DNA from: Chloroflexi bacterium bin20
GTDB taxonomy: Bacteria > Chloroflexota > Anaerolineae > Aggregatilineales > Phototrophicaceae
DNA: 64,000 bases
Assembly (NCBI GenBank): GCA_002238485.1
Contig: MPMG01000014.1
Location: forward strand, 29,993-93,992
Direction of reading: 5' to 3'
The notes under the pieces: generated by a model
Database searches by the model: none
Told to the model about the DNA's origin: nothing
The model's input: the letters and a program-made list of their open reading frames with translations, nothing else
Made by a program: the position numbers and the translations under genes
Shown here: positions 9,096-16,575 of the stretch, in pieces
How positions within the stretch are numbered: the stretch's first letter is position 1
Layout of the letters: each line of letters starts with the position of its first letter

Positions 9096-9857
9096 GTGCC
9101 AGAATTCCTGTATGGACATTGGGCGGTGATCGAGGCGATGCGGTCGCGGCGCCGTCAGTTGGATTCGCTGATGATTCACGAGCGCGCCGACAAACGCGGC
9201 TCTATCGGCGATGCGCTGACGATGGCCGGCGAGCTCAATCTGCCCGTGCAGCGCGTGCAGCGGCGCATCCTCGATGACCTGGCAAAGGGCGGCAATCACC
9301 AGGGCATGGTGCTGCGCGTTGGCGGCTTTCCCTATTGCGATCTGGAAGACATCCTTGCGACTGCGGCGCGGCGTGACGAAAAGCCTTTCATCCTGCTGCT
9401 CGACTTGCTCAAAGACCCACAGAATGTCGGCTCTTTGATCCGCGTCAGTGATGCCGTTGGCGTGCATGGCATCGTCATTCAAGAGCGGCGCAGCGTGGCG
9501 GTGACGCCGGCTGTGGTCAATGCCAGCTCCGGCGCGGTTGAACACAGCCAGGTTGCCCAAGTGCCCAATTTGGTATCGGCGATGAAACAGCTGAAGCAAG
9601 ATGATATCTGGCTGGTGGGCTTGGATGTCGGCGCAAACATCCCGCCGCTGGACAAAACTGATCTCAATATGTCGCTGGGGCTGGTGATGGGCAGCGAGGG
9701 CGAGGGCTTGCGGCGGCTGGTGCGCGATACTTGCGACCTGCTGCTGACCCTGCCCATGCGCGGCGCTGTCGGCAGCCTGAATGTGGCGACGGCGGGCGCG
9801 ATCGCCTTATATGCCGCCTGGAGCGCTCGCGGCTGGCAGGGCTGGGCGCACTCCTGA
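9096..9857 (+). CDS. rlmB: SpoU-family rRNA 2'-O-methyltransferase (RlmB-like)
   Basis: A SAM-dependent SPOUT-fold RNA methyltransferase (253 residues), probably methylating G2251 of 23S rRNA. The N-terminal substrate-binding domain starts PEFLYGHWAVIEAM, like RlmB. SpoU motif 1 is at LLDLLKDPQNVGSLIRVSDA, motif 2 at LVMGSEGEGLRRLV, and motif 3 at LPMRGAVGSLNVATAGAIALY. I chose the GTG at 9096 because AAAGGA lies nine bases upstream. An ATG 42 bases earlier would translate the dispersed repeat. Other SpoU targets (TrmH, RlmH-unrelated) are less likely given the RlmB-type N-terminus. Confidence 0.9.
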   Translation: MPEFLYGHWAVIEAMRSRRRQLDSLMIHERADKRGSIGDALTMAGELNLPVQRVQRRILDDLAKGGNHQGMVLRVGGFPYCDLEDILATAARRDEKPFILLLDLLKDPQNVGSLIRVSDAVGVHGIVIQERRSVAVTPAVVNASSGAVEHSQVAQVPNLVSAMKQLKQDDIWLVGLDVGANIPPLDKTDLNMSLGLVMGSEGEGLRRLVRDTCDLLLTLPMRGAVGSLNVATAGAIALYAAWSARGWQGWAHS

Positions 9858-9940
9858 GGCACTCGACCGCCAGTATTTGCCCACGAATCGCTTTTGTGCT
9901 AGCGTTTAGGGTAATGTTCCCAGTGCGTCTGGACTCCTAG

Positions 9941-10624
9941 ATGCCAACATCGCGCGAATATGCCCGCCTGCGCAGCCGCATGGTCGACGAGCAGCTTGTC
10001 AAGCGCGGGATAAGCGAAAGCCGCCTGCTGGACGCCTTGCGCATGATGCCCCGCCATCAGTTTGTGCCTGAGGAGCACAAGCCGCATGCCTATGAAGACC
10101 GCCCTTTACCCATCGGCGATGGACAAACCATCTCTCAACCTTACATCGTGGCTTTCATGACCGAAAATCTGCGCTTGAAACCGCATCATAGAGTGCTGGA
10201 GATCGGCACTGGCTCGGGTTATCAGACAGCCATCCTCTGCCACTTGGCGGATTATGTCTATAGCGTCGAGCGCATCTCGCGGCTGGCGGAAGTGGCGGGC
10301 GCGCGCATTGGCGATCTGGGCTACAGCAACCTGGATATTCATGTCGGCGATGGCAGCCAGGGCTTGCCCGACCAGGCGCCCTTTGACCGCATCATGGTGA
10401 CAGCTGCTGTGCCCCGCCTGCCCGATGTCTTGTGCGCCCAGCTAAGCCAGTTCGGCGGACAACTCATCTTGCCCATCGGCGATGCGCCCGCGCAAGAACT
10501 CAAGCTCATCGCGCGCACAGCCGACCGCTTCACCACGCGCGGCTTGCTGGGCTGCCGCTTTGTCCCGCTGATCGGGCGTTACGGCTTCGACAGCAAGACC
10601 GACAGCACTTCTTTCGTGAGCTGA
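9941..10624 (+). CDS. pcm: Protein-L-isoaspartate O-methyltransferase
   Basis: Repairs isoaspartyl residues in damaged proteins using S-adenosylmethionine (227 residues, normal length). The PCMT signature is visible: an N-terminal RMVDEQLVKRGI helix, DGQTISQPYIVAFM for substrate binding, the SAM motif VLEIGTGSGYQTAIL, and a C-terminal LILPIGD strand. No clear Shine-Dalgarno sequence precedes the ATG. A TAGGGT-like -10 region lies about 30 bases upstream. Only two bases separate its stop from the next start. Confidence 0.95.
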   Translation: MPTSREYARLRSRMVDEQLVKRGISESRLLDALRMMPRHQFVPEEHKPHAYEDRPLPIGDGQTISQPYIVAFMTENLRLKPHHRVLEIGTGSGYQTAILCHLADYVYSVERISRLAEVAGARIGDLGYSNLDIHVGDGSQGLPDQAPFDRIMVTAAVPRLPDVLCAQLSQFGGQLILPIGDAPAQELKLIARTADRFTTRGLLGCRFVPLIGRYGFDSKTDSTSFVS

Positions 10625-10626
10625 CC

Positions 10627-11052
10627 ATGCCCGAGTCCCAGCCCAGCGGCGATATCAACCTGGCGCTGATCCAGATGGTGCAAGACGCGCGCATGCTGCA
10701 CGACGAGACGGCGCTTCCCAGTGACTATGCCGCTGTCTATTGGATCGAAGCCAAAGGTCCCGATGGCGATTATCTCGCGCCGACTCCCCATGCCGGCGAA
10801 TGGCGCGTCAGCTTGCACGCGGACGAAGTCGACAAAGCCTGGCAAATGGTCAAGGCAGCGACAATGGTGGGCAAACTGGGTTACAAGTCGAAAGTATCGA
10901 CGCGTCCAGCCGCCGGACAGGCGCATCCCGACCAGCGCATGCTTTGCGTCCGCACTGGCGATGCCCACGATGCGCAGGCTGTGGCGCGCATCAAAGCGGT
11001 TCTGCTGGGGATGGGACTGCGCGACCTGGTCTATGCGCCAGACAAGTCATAA
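10627..11052 (+). CDS. DUF1917-like / putative phosphothreonine-lyase-domain protein
   Basis: A 141-residue soluble protein two bases downstream of pcm. It has the pattern of the DUF1917 family: YWIEAKGPDG, then a Trp-containing strand, VDKAWQMVKAATMVGKLG, YKSKVST, and a C-terminal IKAVLLGMGLRDLVYAPDK. Some databases name this fold putative phosphothreonine lyase, but no enzyme activity can be deduced here. Co-transcription with pcm is likely from the spacing. The assignment is from memory of the family pattern and is moderate. Confidence 0.65.
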   Translation: MPESQPSGDINLALIQMVQDARMLHDETALPSDYAAVYWIEAKGPDGDYLAPTPHAGEWRVSLHADEVDKAWQMVKAATMVGKLGYKSKVSTRPAAGQAHPDQRMLCVRTGDAHDAQAVARIKAVLLGMGLRDLVYAPDKS

Positions 11053-11214
11053 GCGCTAGGAATCCGACCAATAGGCATAAACGCATAAAGACTGTCCTAG
11101 GGGTGATGCTTGTGTCACCCATGTGTGGCTGTGCGCGCGAAATTCGGGCAAGTATCGCCCCTACACCGCCCTCTGTGTCTCTTTGGTGAATCTTTTGCAT
11201 GACTTGCTCAGAAC

Positions 11215-11246
11215 AAAAAAGGGCGACTCGTCGAAATCGCCCTTTT
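11215..11246 (-). terminator. Rho-independent terminator of metY
   Basis: A 10-bp stem (AAAAGGGCGA with TCGCCCTTTT) around a 10-base loop lies about 25 bases after the metY stop, with T-runs on both sides, so it could work in both directions. It lies between two convergent transcripts. Confidence 0.85.
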
Positions 11247-11269
11247 GTCGCGTTCTTTTGGGGGCTGGA

Positions 11270-12544
11270 TCAGCCGGCGGCAGCCATGGCTTGTTCCAGA
11301 TCCTCGATGATGTCATCGATGTGCTCGATGCCGACGCACAGACGGATCGTCTCGGCAGTGACGCCAGCCGCTGCTTGTTCGACCTCCGTCAGCTGACGAT
11401 GGGTGGTCGAAGCCGGGTGCGCTGCCAGCGACTTGGCATCGCCGATATTGACTAGCCGCTTGAAGACCTTCAGCGCGTCATAGAACTTCACGCCAGCCTC
11501 AAAGCCGCCCTTGATGCCGAATGTCAACAGCGCCGAGGGACGCCCGCCGGTGTATTTCTGCGCCAGCTCATAATAGGGCGAATCTTCCAAGCCCGGATAG
11601 CTGACCCACTCGACGCTGCTGTGCCCTTGCAAATGCCGCGCCACGGCCAGCGCGTTGTCGGTATGCCGCTCCATGCGCAGCGAAAGCGTCTGCATGCCCT
11701 GCAGAATCAGGAAGGCGTTGAAGGGGCTGAGCGCCGAGCCTGTGTTGCGCAGCGCCACCGTGCGCGCCCGACCGATATAAGCTGCGGGACCCAGCGCGTC
11801 TGCATAGACGACGCCGTGGTAGCTCGGCTCTGGCTGGGTGAACTGATAGAACTTGTCGCCATGCGCTGTCCAGTCAAAGATGCCGCCATCGACCAATACG
11901 CCCGCAATAGTCGTGCCCAAGCCGCCCAGATACTTGGTGGCGGAATGCAAGACGATGTCGCAGCCATGTTCGAACGGTTGGCAGAGCGCTGGAGTCGGCA
12001 CGGTGTTGTCGACGATGACTGGCAGGCCGTGAGCATGCGCCATATCGGCGATGGCTGCCAGGTCGGGGATATTGCCAGCGGGATTGCCGATCGACTCGCA
12101 GAAGACGGCGCGCGTATCGGCGTCGATGTGCTTGGCCAGGCTCTCGGCGCTGTCATCTTCGGCAAAGCGCACATCAATGCCCAGCTTGGGCAGCATGTGG
12201 CGGAAGAGCGTCCAGGTGCCGCCATAGAGCTGGGGCACAGTGACGATATTGTTGCCCGCTTCAGCCAAATTGACGATTGAATAATGGATGGCAGCCTGCC
12301 CACTTGCCAGCGCCAGCGCCGCCACGCCACCTTCCATGGCCGCCACGCGCTCTTCGAGCACCGCATTCGTCGGGTTCATGATGCGCGTATAGATATTGCC
12401 CGGCACAGCCAAATTAAAGAGGTCAGCGCCGTGTTGCGCATTGTCGAATTCATAAGCGACGGTCTGATAAATCGGCACCGCCACGGCATTGGTGGTCGGC
12501 TCGCTCTGGTAGCCAGCGTGGATGGCGAGTGTTTCTTGCTTCAT
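11270..12544 (-). CDS. metY: O-acetylhomoserine aminocarboxypropyltransferase (O-acetylhomoserine sulfhydrylase)
   Basis: A PLP enzyme of the Cys/Met metabolism family (424 residues) that makes homocysteine from O-acetylhomoserine and sulfide. The opening KQETLAIHAGYQSEPTTNA, the ATxYxRxxNPT-type segment YTRIMNPTNAVLEERVA, and the PLP lysine in HSATKYLGG (about residue 204) are characteristic. Insertions relative to cystathionine gamma-synthase match the MetY subgroup. The ATG at 12544 has GGGAGAG upstream, while the longer frame lacks one. A homoserine acyltransferase (metA-type) is encoded at 49837-50901, so the two steps of sulfhydrylation are both in this window. No SAM riboswitch was seen upstream. 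Confidence 0.94.
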   Translation of the reverse strand: MKQETLAIHAGYQSEPTTNAVAVPIYQTVAYEFDNAQHGADLFNLAVPGNIYTRIMNPTNAVLEERVAAMEGGVAALALASGQAAIHYSIVNLAEAGNNIVTVPQLYGGTWTLFRHMLPKLGIDVRFAEDDSAESLAKHIDADTRAVFCESIGNPAGNIPDLAAIADMAHAHGLPVIVDNTVPTPALCQPFEHGCDIVLHSATKYLGGLGTTIAGVLVDGGIFDWTAHGDKFYQFTQPEPSYHGVVYADALGPAAYIGRARTVALRNTGSALSPFNAFLILQGMQTLSLRMERHTDNALAVARHLQGHSSVEWVSYPGLEDSPYYELAQKYTGGRPSALLTFGIKGGFEAGVKFYDALKVFKRLVNIGDAKSLAAHPASTTHRQLTEVEQAAAGVTAETIRLCVGIEHIDDIIEDLEQAMAAAG

Positions 12545-12698
12545 GCAAATCTCTCCCGGCTCAATTTCAGTTTCATACGGCATACAGACTACTCTGCGAC
12601 ATCAATTCTTACCAGTGCGCGAATGGGGCGCAATAGCCCGATTTCCGTGCTCTGTGCCCTCTATGATTCAAGAAAACGGGCGATATCCCTATTGCCCC

Positions 12699-13604
12699 CT
12701 ATACCGCCCGATGCCGCCGAAGCGCCCGTGTCTGCTCATACGTGACGACGACCACGCCATAAATCACCAGCGCGCTTCCCGCCACTTGCAGGACCGATGG
12801 CACTTCGCCAAAAGCCAGCAGCGCAATCACCGCGCTCAGCACCACGCCGACTTGCAGCAGAATGGCCAGCGCCGTCGCCCGCAAAAATTGCAGCGCCAGA
12901 TTCATGCCCAGATGCCCCAAGACCTGCGCCAGGATCGTCACCACCAGCGCCCACAGATACGCTTCCAGCGAATAGCCGGTGATTGGCGTGCCGGTCGCCG
13001 CCACTGCCAGGCTGACACAGACTGCCGCGCTGGAAAAAACCAAAAAACTATAGAGAAGCGGCGGGATGAGATTGTTCAGCTGCCGGCCGATGAGCAGGTA
13101 AGCGCCGAAGCAGAATGAGCCGACGAGCGCCAGCGCGCCTCCGAGCAGAGGATCGCTGCCCGCCTGCACGGCTGTCAAACCGCCCAGCCCCACCAGCGTC
13201 ACGCCGATCAAGGTAACGACAAGGCTGATCCAAAAGCGCCGCGAAAAAACCGCGCCGAAGATCAATATCTCGGGCAGCACGATCCACATAGGCGTCGTGC
13301 GCCGCAACAGGCTGGTCATCAGCACACTCGTGTATTCCAGCGACACAAAAAGCAGCAGCAAGTTGAGCGCCAGCCAAAGGCCGGCCAGTCCCGCCAGCAA
13401 CGCCTGTCGCCGCGTAAGACGAATCAGGTCCTGTCGATAGCGGATCCACACCAGCGGCAGCAAGCCCAGCGAGACCAGCCACAGCCGCATCCACACAATC
13501 ACCAGCGAAGGGATGCCTTCGCTCTGGGCGATGCGGATGGCGATGGGCGTTAGGCCGGCTGAGAATACCAGCGTCAGCATGATGATGGCGCGTTTGTCCC
13601 GCAT
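12699..13604 (-). CDS. EamA/DMT-superfamily transporter
   Basis: A 301-residue integral membrane protein with about ten hydrophobic helices in two EamA-type halves. The first half starts MLTLVFSAGLTPIAIRIAQ and the second around LLGGALALVGSFCFGAYLLIG. It is a probable exporter of a small metabolite across the cytoplasmic membrane. The substrate cannot be inferred. It faces the same direction as metY but is 150 bases upstream of it. That gap contains several GGGCG-rich imperfect inverted repeats and no obvious regulatory RNA. Confidence 0.86.
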   Translation of the reverse strand: MRDKRAIIMLTLVFSAGLTPIAIRIAQSEGIPSLVIVWMRLWLVSLGLLPLVWIRYRQDLIRLTRRQALLAGLAGLWLALNLLLLFVSLEYTSVLMTSLLRRTTPMWIVLPEILIFGAVFSRRFWISLVVTLIGVTLVGLGGLTAVQAGSDPLLGGALALVGSFCFGAYLLIGRQLNNLIPPLLYSFLVFSSAAVCVSLAVAATGTPITGYSLEAYLWALVVTILAQVLGHLGMNLALQFLRATALAILLQVGVVLSAVIALLAFGEVPSVLQVAGSALVIYGVVVVTYEQTRALRRHRAV

Positions 13605-13704
13605 TGCGGAATGCTAGCACAGCCAGAGGGCGCTGCCTATGATGCGCGGAACAGAAGGAATTGCAGATAACGCAGAGGCGCTGTCCCGGTCATGCTTTTC
13701 GCGC

Positions 13705-16290
13705 CTATTGCAAGGCAGTCAGAACGACTGTGCCCGGGCGAGAAACCGTGGCGCAGGTAGAATCGCCCTCAGTGAATGATCGCAAGGGGATAACATCCGG
13801 GGGCGATGTTGTCGTATCAATGAAGACCAATGACCCGGGCATTCTGAAGCAAATCCGCGTGTTTGTCAGTTCCAGCATGTGCTGCGCGCAATTCGGCAGC
13901 GCCAATTCCTGCCCTATGTGGAGCAGATCCGACTTCAGGTAGTTGTGCTTTTTGAGCGCGTCGATAGTTGTGTTATAGCGGAGCGCCAGGTGAAACAGGC
14001 TATCGCCCCTGGCTACCCAATGCGCGCATTGCAGGTTCGAGCGCCAGAGTCTTGCCGCAAATCTTCCGCCTTGCAGCCCTGGGTGTTTGTCCAGGTCAAG
14101 CATGGCAATCTCTTCGACCCTGATATCGATGTTGTCCGAATACAGGGAGATGCGCTGGCTCACCGAGAAGATATATTTCGGCGGACGGTTGCCATTGGTC
14201 GGCGTGCCAGTGTGGATTGGCGTGCTGGTGGGCCATAGCGTGTTGGTGGGCCGCGGCGTACTGGTGGGCGTGCCGGGACCTGTTGTGCTCGTTGGGGCTT
14301 GTGTGCTGGTTGGCGGCCAAGGCGTGCTGGTCGGCGTGCCGGGACCGGTAGTGCTGGTGGGCAGCGGGTCGCTGGGATCGAACGGGTCGCCGGGATCAGA
14401 CGGGTCGCTGGGATCAGACGGGTCGCTGGGATCAGGCGGGTCGCTGGGATCAGGCGGGTCGCTGGGATCAGACGGGTCGCTGGGATCGGACGGGTCGCTG
14501 GGATCGGACGGGTCGCTGGGATCGGACGGGTCGCCATTAGTCGATGTTGCTGTTGCTGTTGCCGTTGCCGTTGCTGTTGCCGTTGCTGTTGCCGTATTCG
14601 ATTGAACAGGTGGCACTGGCTGGACAGATGTATTGGTGGCTGTTGGCGTGCTGGTCGATGTTGCTGTTGCTGTTGCCGTTGCTGTTGCTGTTGCTGTTGC
14701 CGTTGCCGTTGCTGTTGCCGTTGCTGTTGCCGTATTCGATTGAACAGGTGGCACTGGCTGGACAGATGTATTGGTGGCTGTTGGCGTGTTGGTCGATGTT
14801 GCCGTTGCCGTTGGCGTGCTGGTAGGCGTTGGCGTATTGCTTGGCGTGCTAGTGGGAGTGCTGGTTGGCGTAGACGTAGGCGGCATGGCATCGGCGCAGG
14901 CCGCGCCATCCAGGGTATCGGTCGAGACTTGCGTGGCCACTCCCGCCGCGGCGAATTCAAAGGCGCCGATATCGCACATGCCGTTGGCCGGCTGCGGCCG
15001 CGGGATGCCTCGCTGGTCGCCCGGGTAGCCAGTGATGCAGTCCACAGCATTGACCGCCGGACTGTCCGTTGGCAGGGCGAAAACGGCCGGGCTGCCGCTC
15101 GAGCTCGTGGGCAAGAGAGGATCGGCGCTGGAGGCCGCGGGACCGCAGCTGCTCGAACGAATCAAGTTGCCCGTGTTGCCTAGCGTAGCGCCCTCCTCCA
15201 ATTGGCAGTCATTGGCGCTGGGAGTCTCCAGGTTATTGTCGGTGTTGTCGGAAAGCAGGCTGTTGCGCAGCGCCACGCAAAATTGATTCAGCCCCGGCAA
15301 AGCCCACTGCGGAGCGAATCCGTCTCCGTCGATGAATATGCCGCCGCCACCCTCGTCATCCATAGCGGAATTGCCGGTGATGGTCAAATGCGTCAAGACC
15401 GTAGCGCCGCTGGCAACATAGATGGCTCCGCCCAGGTGGGCGCGGTTGTCGCTGAACGTGCTGTTGGCGACCCGCAAACTGGTCGCGCCCTCCGCGCTCA
15501 TGATCGCGCCGCCGACGCCGCCGGTTTCATCTATGGTCGCCCGATTGCCGCTGAAGGCGCTGCGGCTGACCGCCAGAACGCCATGATTGTAGATCGCCCC
15601 GCCATCTGTTTGGCCTGCCCGGTTGTTTGAAAACACGCTGCCGATGACCGTCGCGCTGCCCGTGCTGTCTATCAGCATAGCGCCGCCGTGCGCTTCGTTA
15701 GACACGCTGTCGCTGATCATGCTGCGGTTGAGATTGAATTGGCCGCGTCTGATCCAAACCGCGCCGCCACTGCCGCCGCCGCCTTTGGTAATCGTCAAAT
15801 CGTTCACCGTAAATGTACCGCTGTGCTGTAAAAATATGCGATACTGCGCATCGCCGCTGATCGTCCAGCCGTTGCCGTTGAGGGTGATGTTCGAATCGAT
15901 GGCGGGCAAAGCGGCCGTCAAAGTAATCGTGCCAGCTGTCGTCGGCAGGTTGATTGTCGTGCTGCTGTCTGGGCTGCCAGCCGCGCAATTGTTGCCAGGC
16001 GCGACCTGAGCGTCGCCATTGGCGGAGCGGATGGCGTTGGCCAGGCTGCAGCCGCTCGCAACATTGATCTCAGCAGCTTGAATCTGAAGCTGAAACTCGG
16101 CCGACAGCAAGACGAGCAGCAGCCCCAGGATGATGGCTTTCGCGCGGCGACCAGAACTGAAAACAGTTGTGAATCGCGAAAGATTATGACGAATCATTGT
16201 GACGCGCGGGGGGGGGGGGGGGGGGAATTGCTTTTGTCCCGGGAGAGACGCCGCCAGGAGGAAGGGGATGCGGGGGTGGGGTGCGAGCAT
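13705..16290 (-). CDS. Secreted right-handed beta-helix protein with repetitive linker and LysM domain; homopolymer tract in leader
   Basis: Large surface protein (861 residues from the ATG at 16290). Order: a leader containing six prolines encoded by a C18 tract; a signal peptide (AKAIILGLLLVLLSAEFQLQ, cleavage near AAE); a beta-helix entry motif with CSLANAIRSANG; beta-helix rungs of the NGGAI/SNNRA type to about residue 450; a long low-complexity linker of STPT, alternating Ala-Thr and DPS repeats; a LysM-like module (WVARGDSLFHLALRYNTTIDAL...IGQELALPNC); and a C-terminal module ICFRMPGSLVFID...TCATVSRPGTVVL shared with the gene at 38197. An internal ATG at 16197 (MIRHNLSRF) could also start translation but has no Shine-Dalgarno sequence, since the tract lies there. 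With the start at 16290, a tract of 18 keeps the frame open. Likely exported and cell-wall bound through LysM, with an adhesin-like role (inference). Confidence 0.88.
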   Translation of the reverse strand: MLAPHPRIPFLLAASLPGQKQFPPPPPPRVTMIRHNLSRFTTVFSSGRRAKAIILGLLLVLLSAEFQLQIQAAEINVASGCSLANAIRSANGDAQVAPGNNCAAGSPDSSTTINLPTTAGTITLTAALPAIDSNITLNGNGWTISGDAQYRIFLQHSGTFTVNDLTITKGGGGSGGAVWIRRGQFNLNRSMISDSVSNEAHGGAMLIDSTGSATVIGSVFSNNRAGQTDGGAIYNHGVLAVSRSAFSGNRATIDETGGVGGAIMSAEGATSLRVANSTFSDNRAHLGGAIYVASGATVLTHLTITGNSAMDDEGGGGIFIDGDGFAPQWALPGLNQFCVALRNSLLSDNTDNNLETPSANDCQLEEGATLGNTGNLIRSSSCGPAASSADPLLPTSSSGSPAVFALPTDSPAVNAVDCITGYPGDQRGIPRPQPANGMCDIGAFEFAAAGVATQVSTDTLDGAACADAMPPTSTPTSTPTSTPSNTPTPTSTPTATATSTNTPTATNTSVQPVPPVQSNTATATATATATATATATATATATATSTSTPTATNTSVQPVPPVQSNTATATATATATATATATSTNGDPSDPSDPSDPSDPSDPSDPSDPSDPPDPSDPPDPSDPSDPSDPSDPGDPFDPSDPLPTSTTGPGTPTSTPWPPTSTQAPTSTTGPGTPTSTPRPTNTLWPTSTPIHTGTPTNGNRPPKYIFSVSQRISLYSDNIDIRVEEIAMLDLDKHPGLQGGRFAARLWRSNLQCAHWVARGDSLFHLALRYNTTIDALKKHNYLKSDLLHIGQELALPNCAQHMLELTNTRICFRMPGSLVFIDTTTSPPDVIPLRSFTEGDSTCATVSRPGTVVLTALQ
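14366..14535. repeat. Tandem 18-bp repeat encoding Asp-Pro-Ser units
   Basis: Nine consecutive 18-base units of the form GGGTCGCTGGGATCAGAC (plus strand) and one partial unit, differing by single bases. On the coding strand they give (DPS)n with a few DPP, DPG and DPF variants. Unit length is a multiple of three, so copy-number change would lengthen or shorten the stalk without breaking the frame. Confidence 0.95.
14546..14805. repeat. GTTGCT/GTTGCC hexamer arrays and a duplicated spacer of about 70 bp
   Basis: Two arrays of six-base units (about 14546-14593 and 14660-14732) encode alternating Ala-Thr. Each is followed by a nearly identical block of roughly 70 bases starting GTATTCGATTGAACAGGTGG and encoding the STPTATNTSVQPVPPVQSNT segment. 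The larger unit is thus duplicated in tandem within the linker of the surface protein. Confidence 0.92.
16208..16225. repeat. Homopolymer G18 tract (C18 on the coding strand) in the leader of the beta-helix gene
   Basis: Eighteen uninterrupted G on the plus strand, read as CCC codons on the minus strand, ten bases before the internal ATG at 16197 and about 65 bases after the upstream ATG at 16290. Its length equals that of the C tract at 38231-38248. Tracts this long are prone to slipped-strand change and to sequencing error. Confidence 0.97.
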
Positions 16291-16355
16291 TGCTATTGTC
16301 CCGATGGAAGCGCCGCCAGTGAGTAAGGTAGTACGGGAGATAAAATGAAAACCGT

Positions 16356-16361
16356 ACTATA
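16356..16361 (-). promoter_or_regulatory. Candidate -10 element (TATAGT) for the beta-helix gene
   Basis: On the minus strand TATAGT lies 66 bases before the ATG at 16290, next to TGTACACTG. A TATAGTACAC version precedes the second surface gene, and TATAATGTACACTG precedes the frame at the window end. No good -35 box is visible, so this is weak. Confidence 0.4.
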
Positions 16362-16389
16362 ACAGTGTACAAGAGCGTTATTATTGTAG

Positions 16390-16572
16390 CAATCGCATAA
16401 GCCGCGGCTTCTGCGCGAGCTGGCGCCTCTGGTCTACAGCGGGCAATTCATGATGCGCCTGGGACCAATGTTCGCCATTTTGACCTTGATCACGCCGCCG
16501 ATCACCATGGTGTATTATCTGATGCAGCGATTCATGGTCAGCGGTTTGACGGCCGGCGCGGTGAGGGGATGA
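16390..16572 (+). pseudogene. 3' remnant of a carbohydrate ABC-transporter permease (MalG-type)
   Basis: About 60 codons are open from 16390 (after a TAG at 16387) to a TGA at 16570. The last part, encoding APLVYSGQFMMRLGPMF, then TPPITMVYYLMQRF and MVSGLTAGAVRG, is the classical C-terminus of MalG/CarB-type sugar permeases, which end in a GLTAGAVKG-like motif. No start codon or earlier membrane segments are present. The expected upstream portion is replaced by the promoter region of the divergent beta-helix gene. The intact sugar kinase follows three bases later, so this is the stump of a former sugar-uptake operon. Confidence 0.8.
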
Positions 16573-16575
16573 GGC

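Noticed and set aside
12545..12698. Possible SAM riboswitch upstream of metY
   Set aside because: Only GGGCG-rich imperfect repeats are present. The conserved SAM-I core and pairing were not found. The same holds upstream of metA.
14366..14535. Tandem units considered as a CRISPR array
   Set aside because: Units are 18 bases, contiguous without unique spacers, and encode DPS repeats in a protein.
14160..15183. Open frames on both strands across the repetitive linker of surface gene 1
   Set aside because: Short-period repeats stay open in several frames. Only the minus-strand frame connects a signal peptide, beta-helix and LysM.
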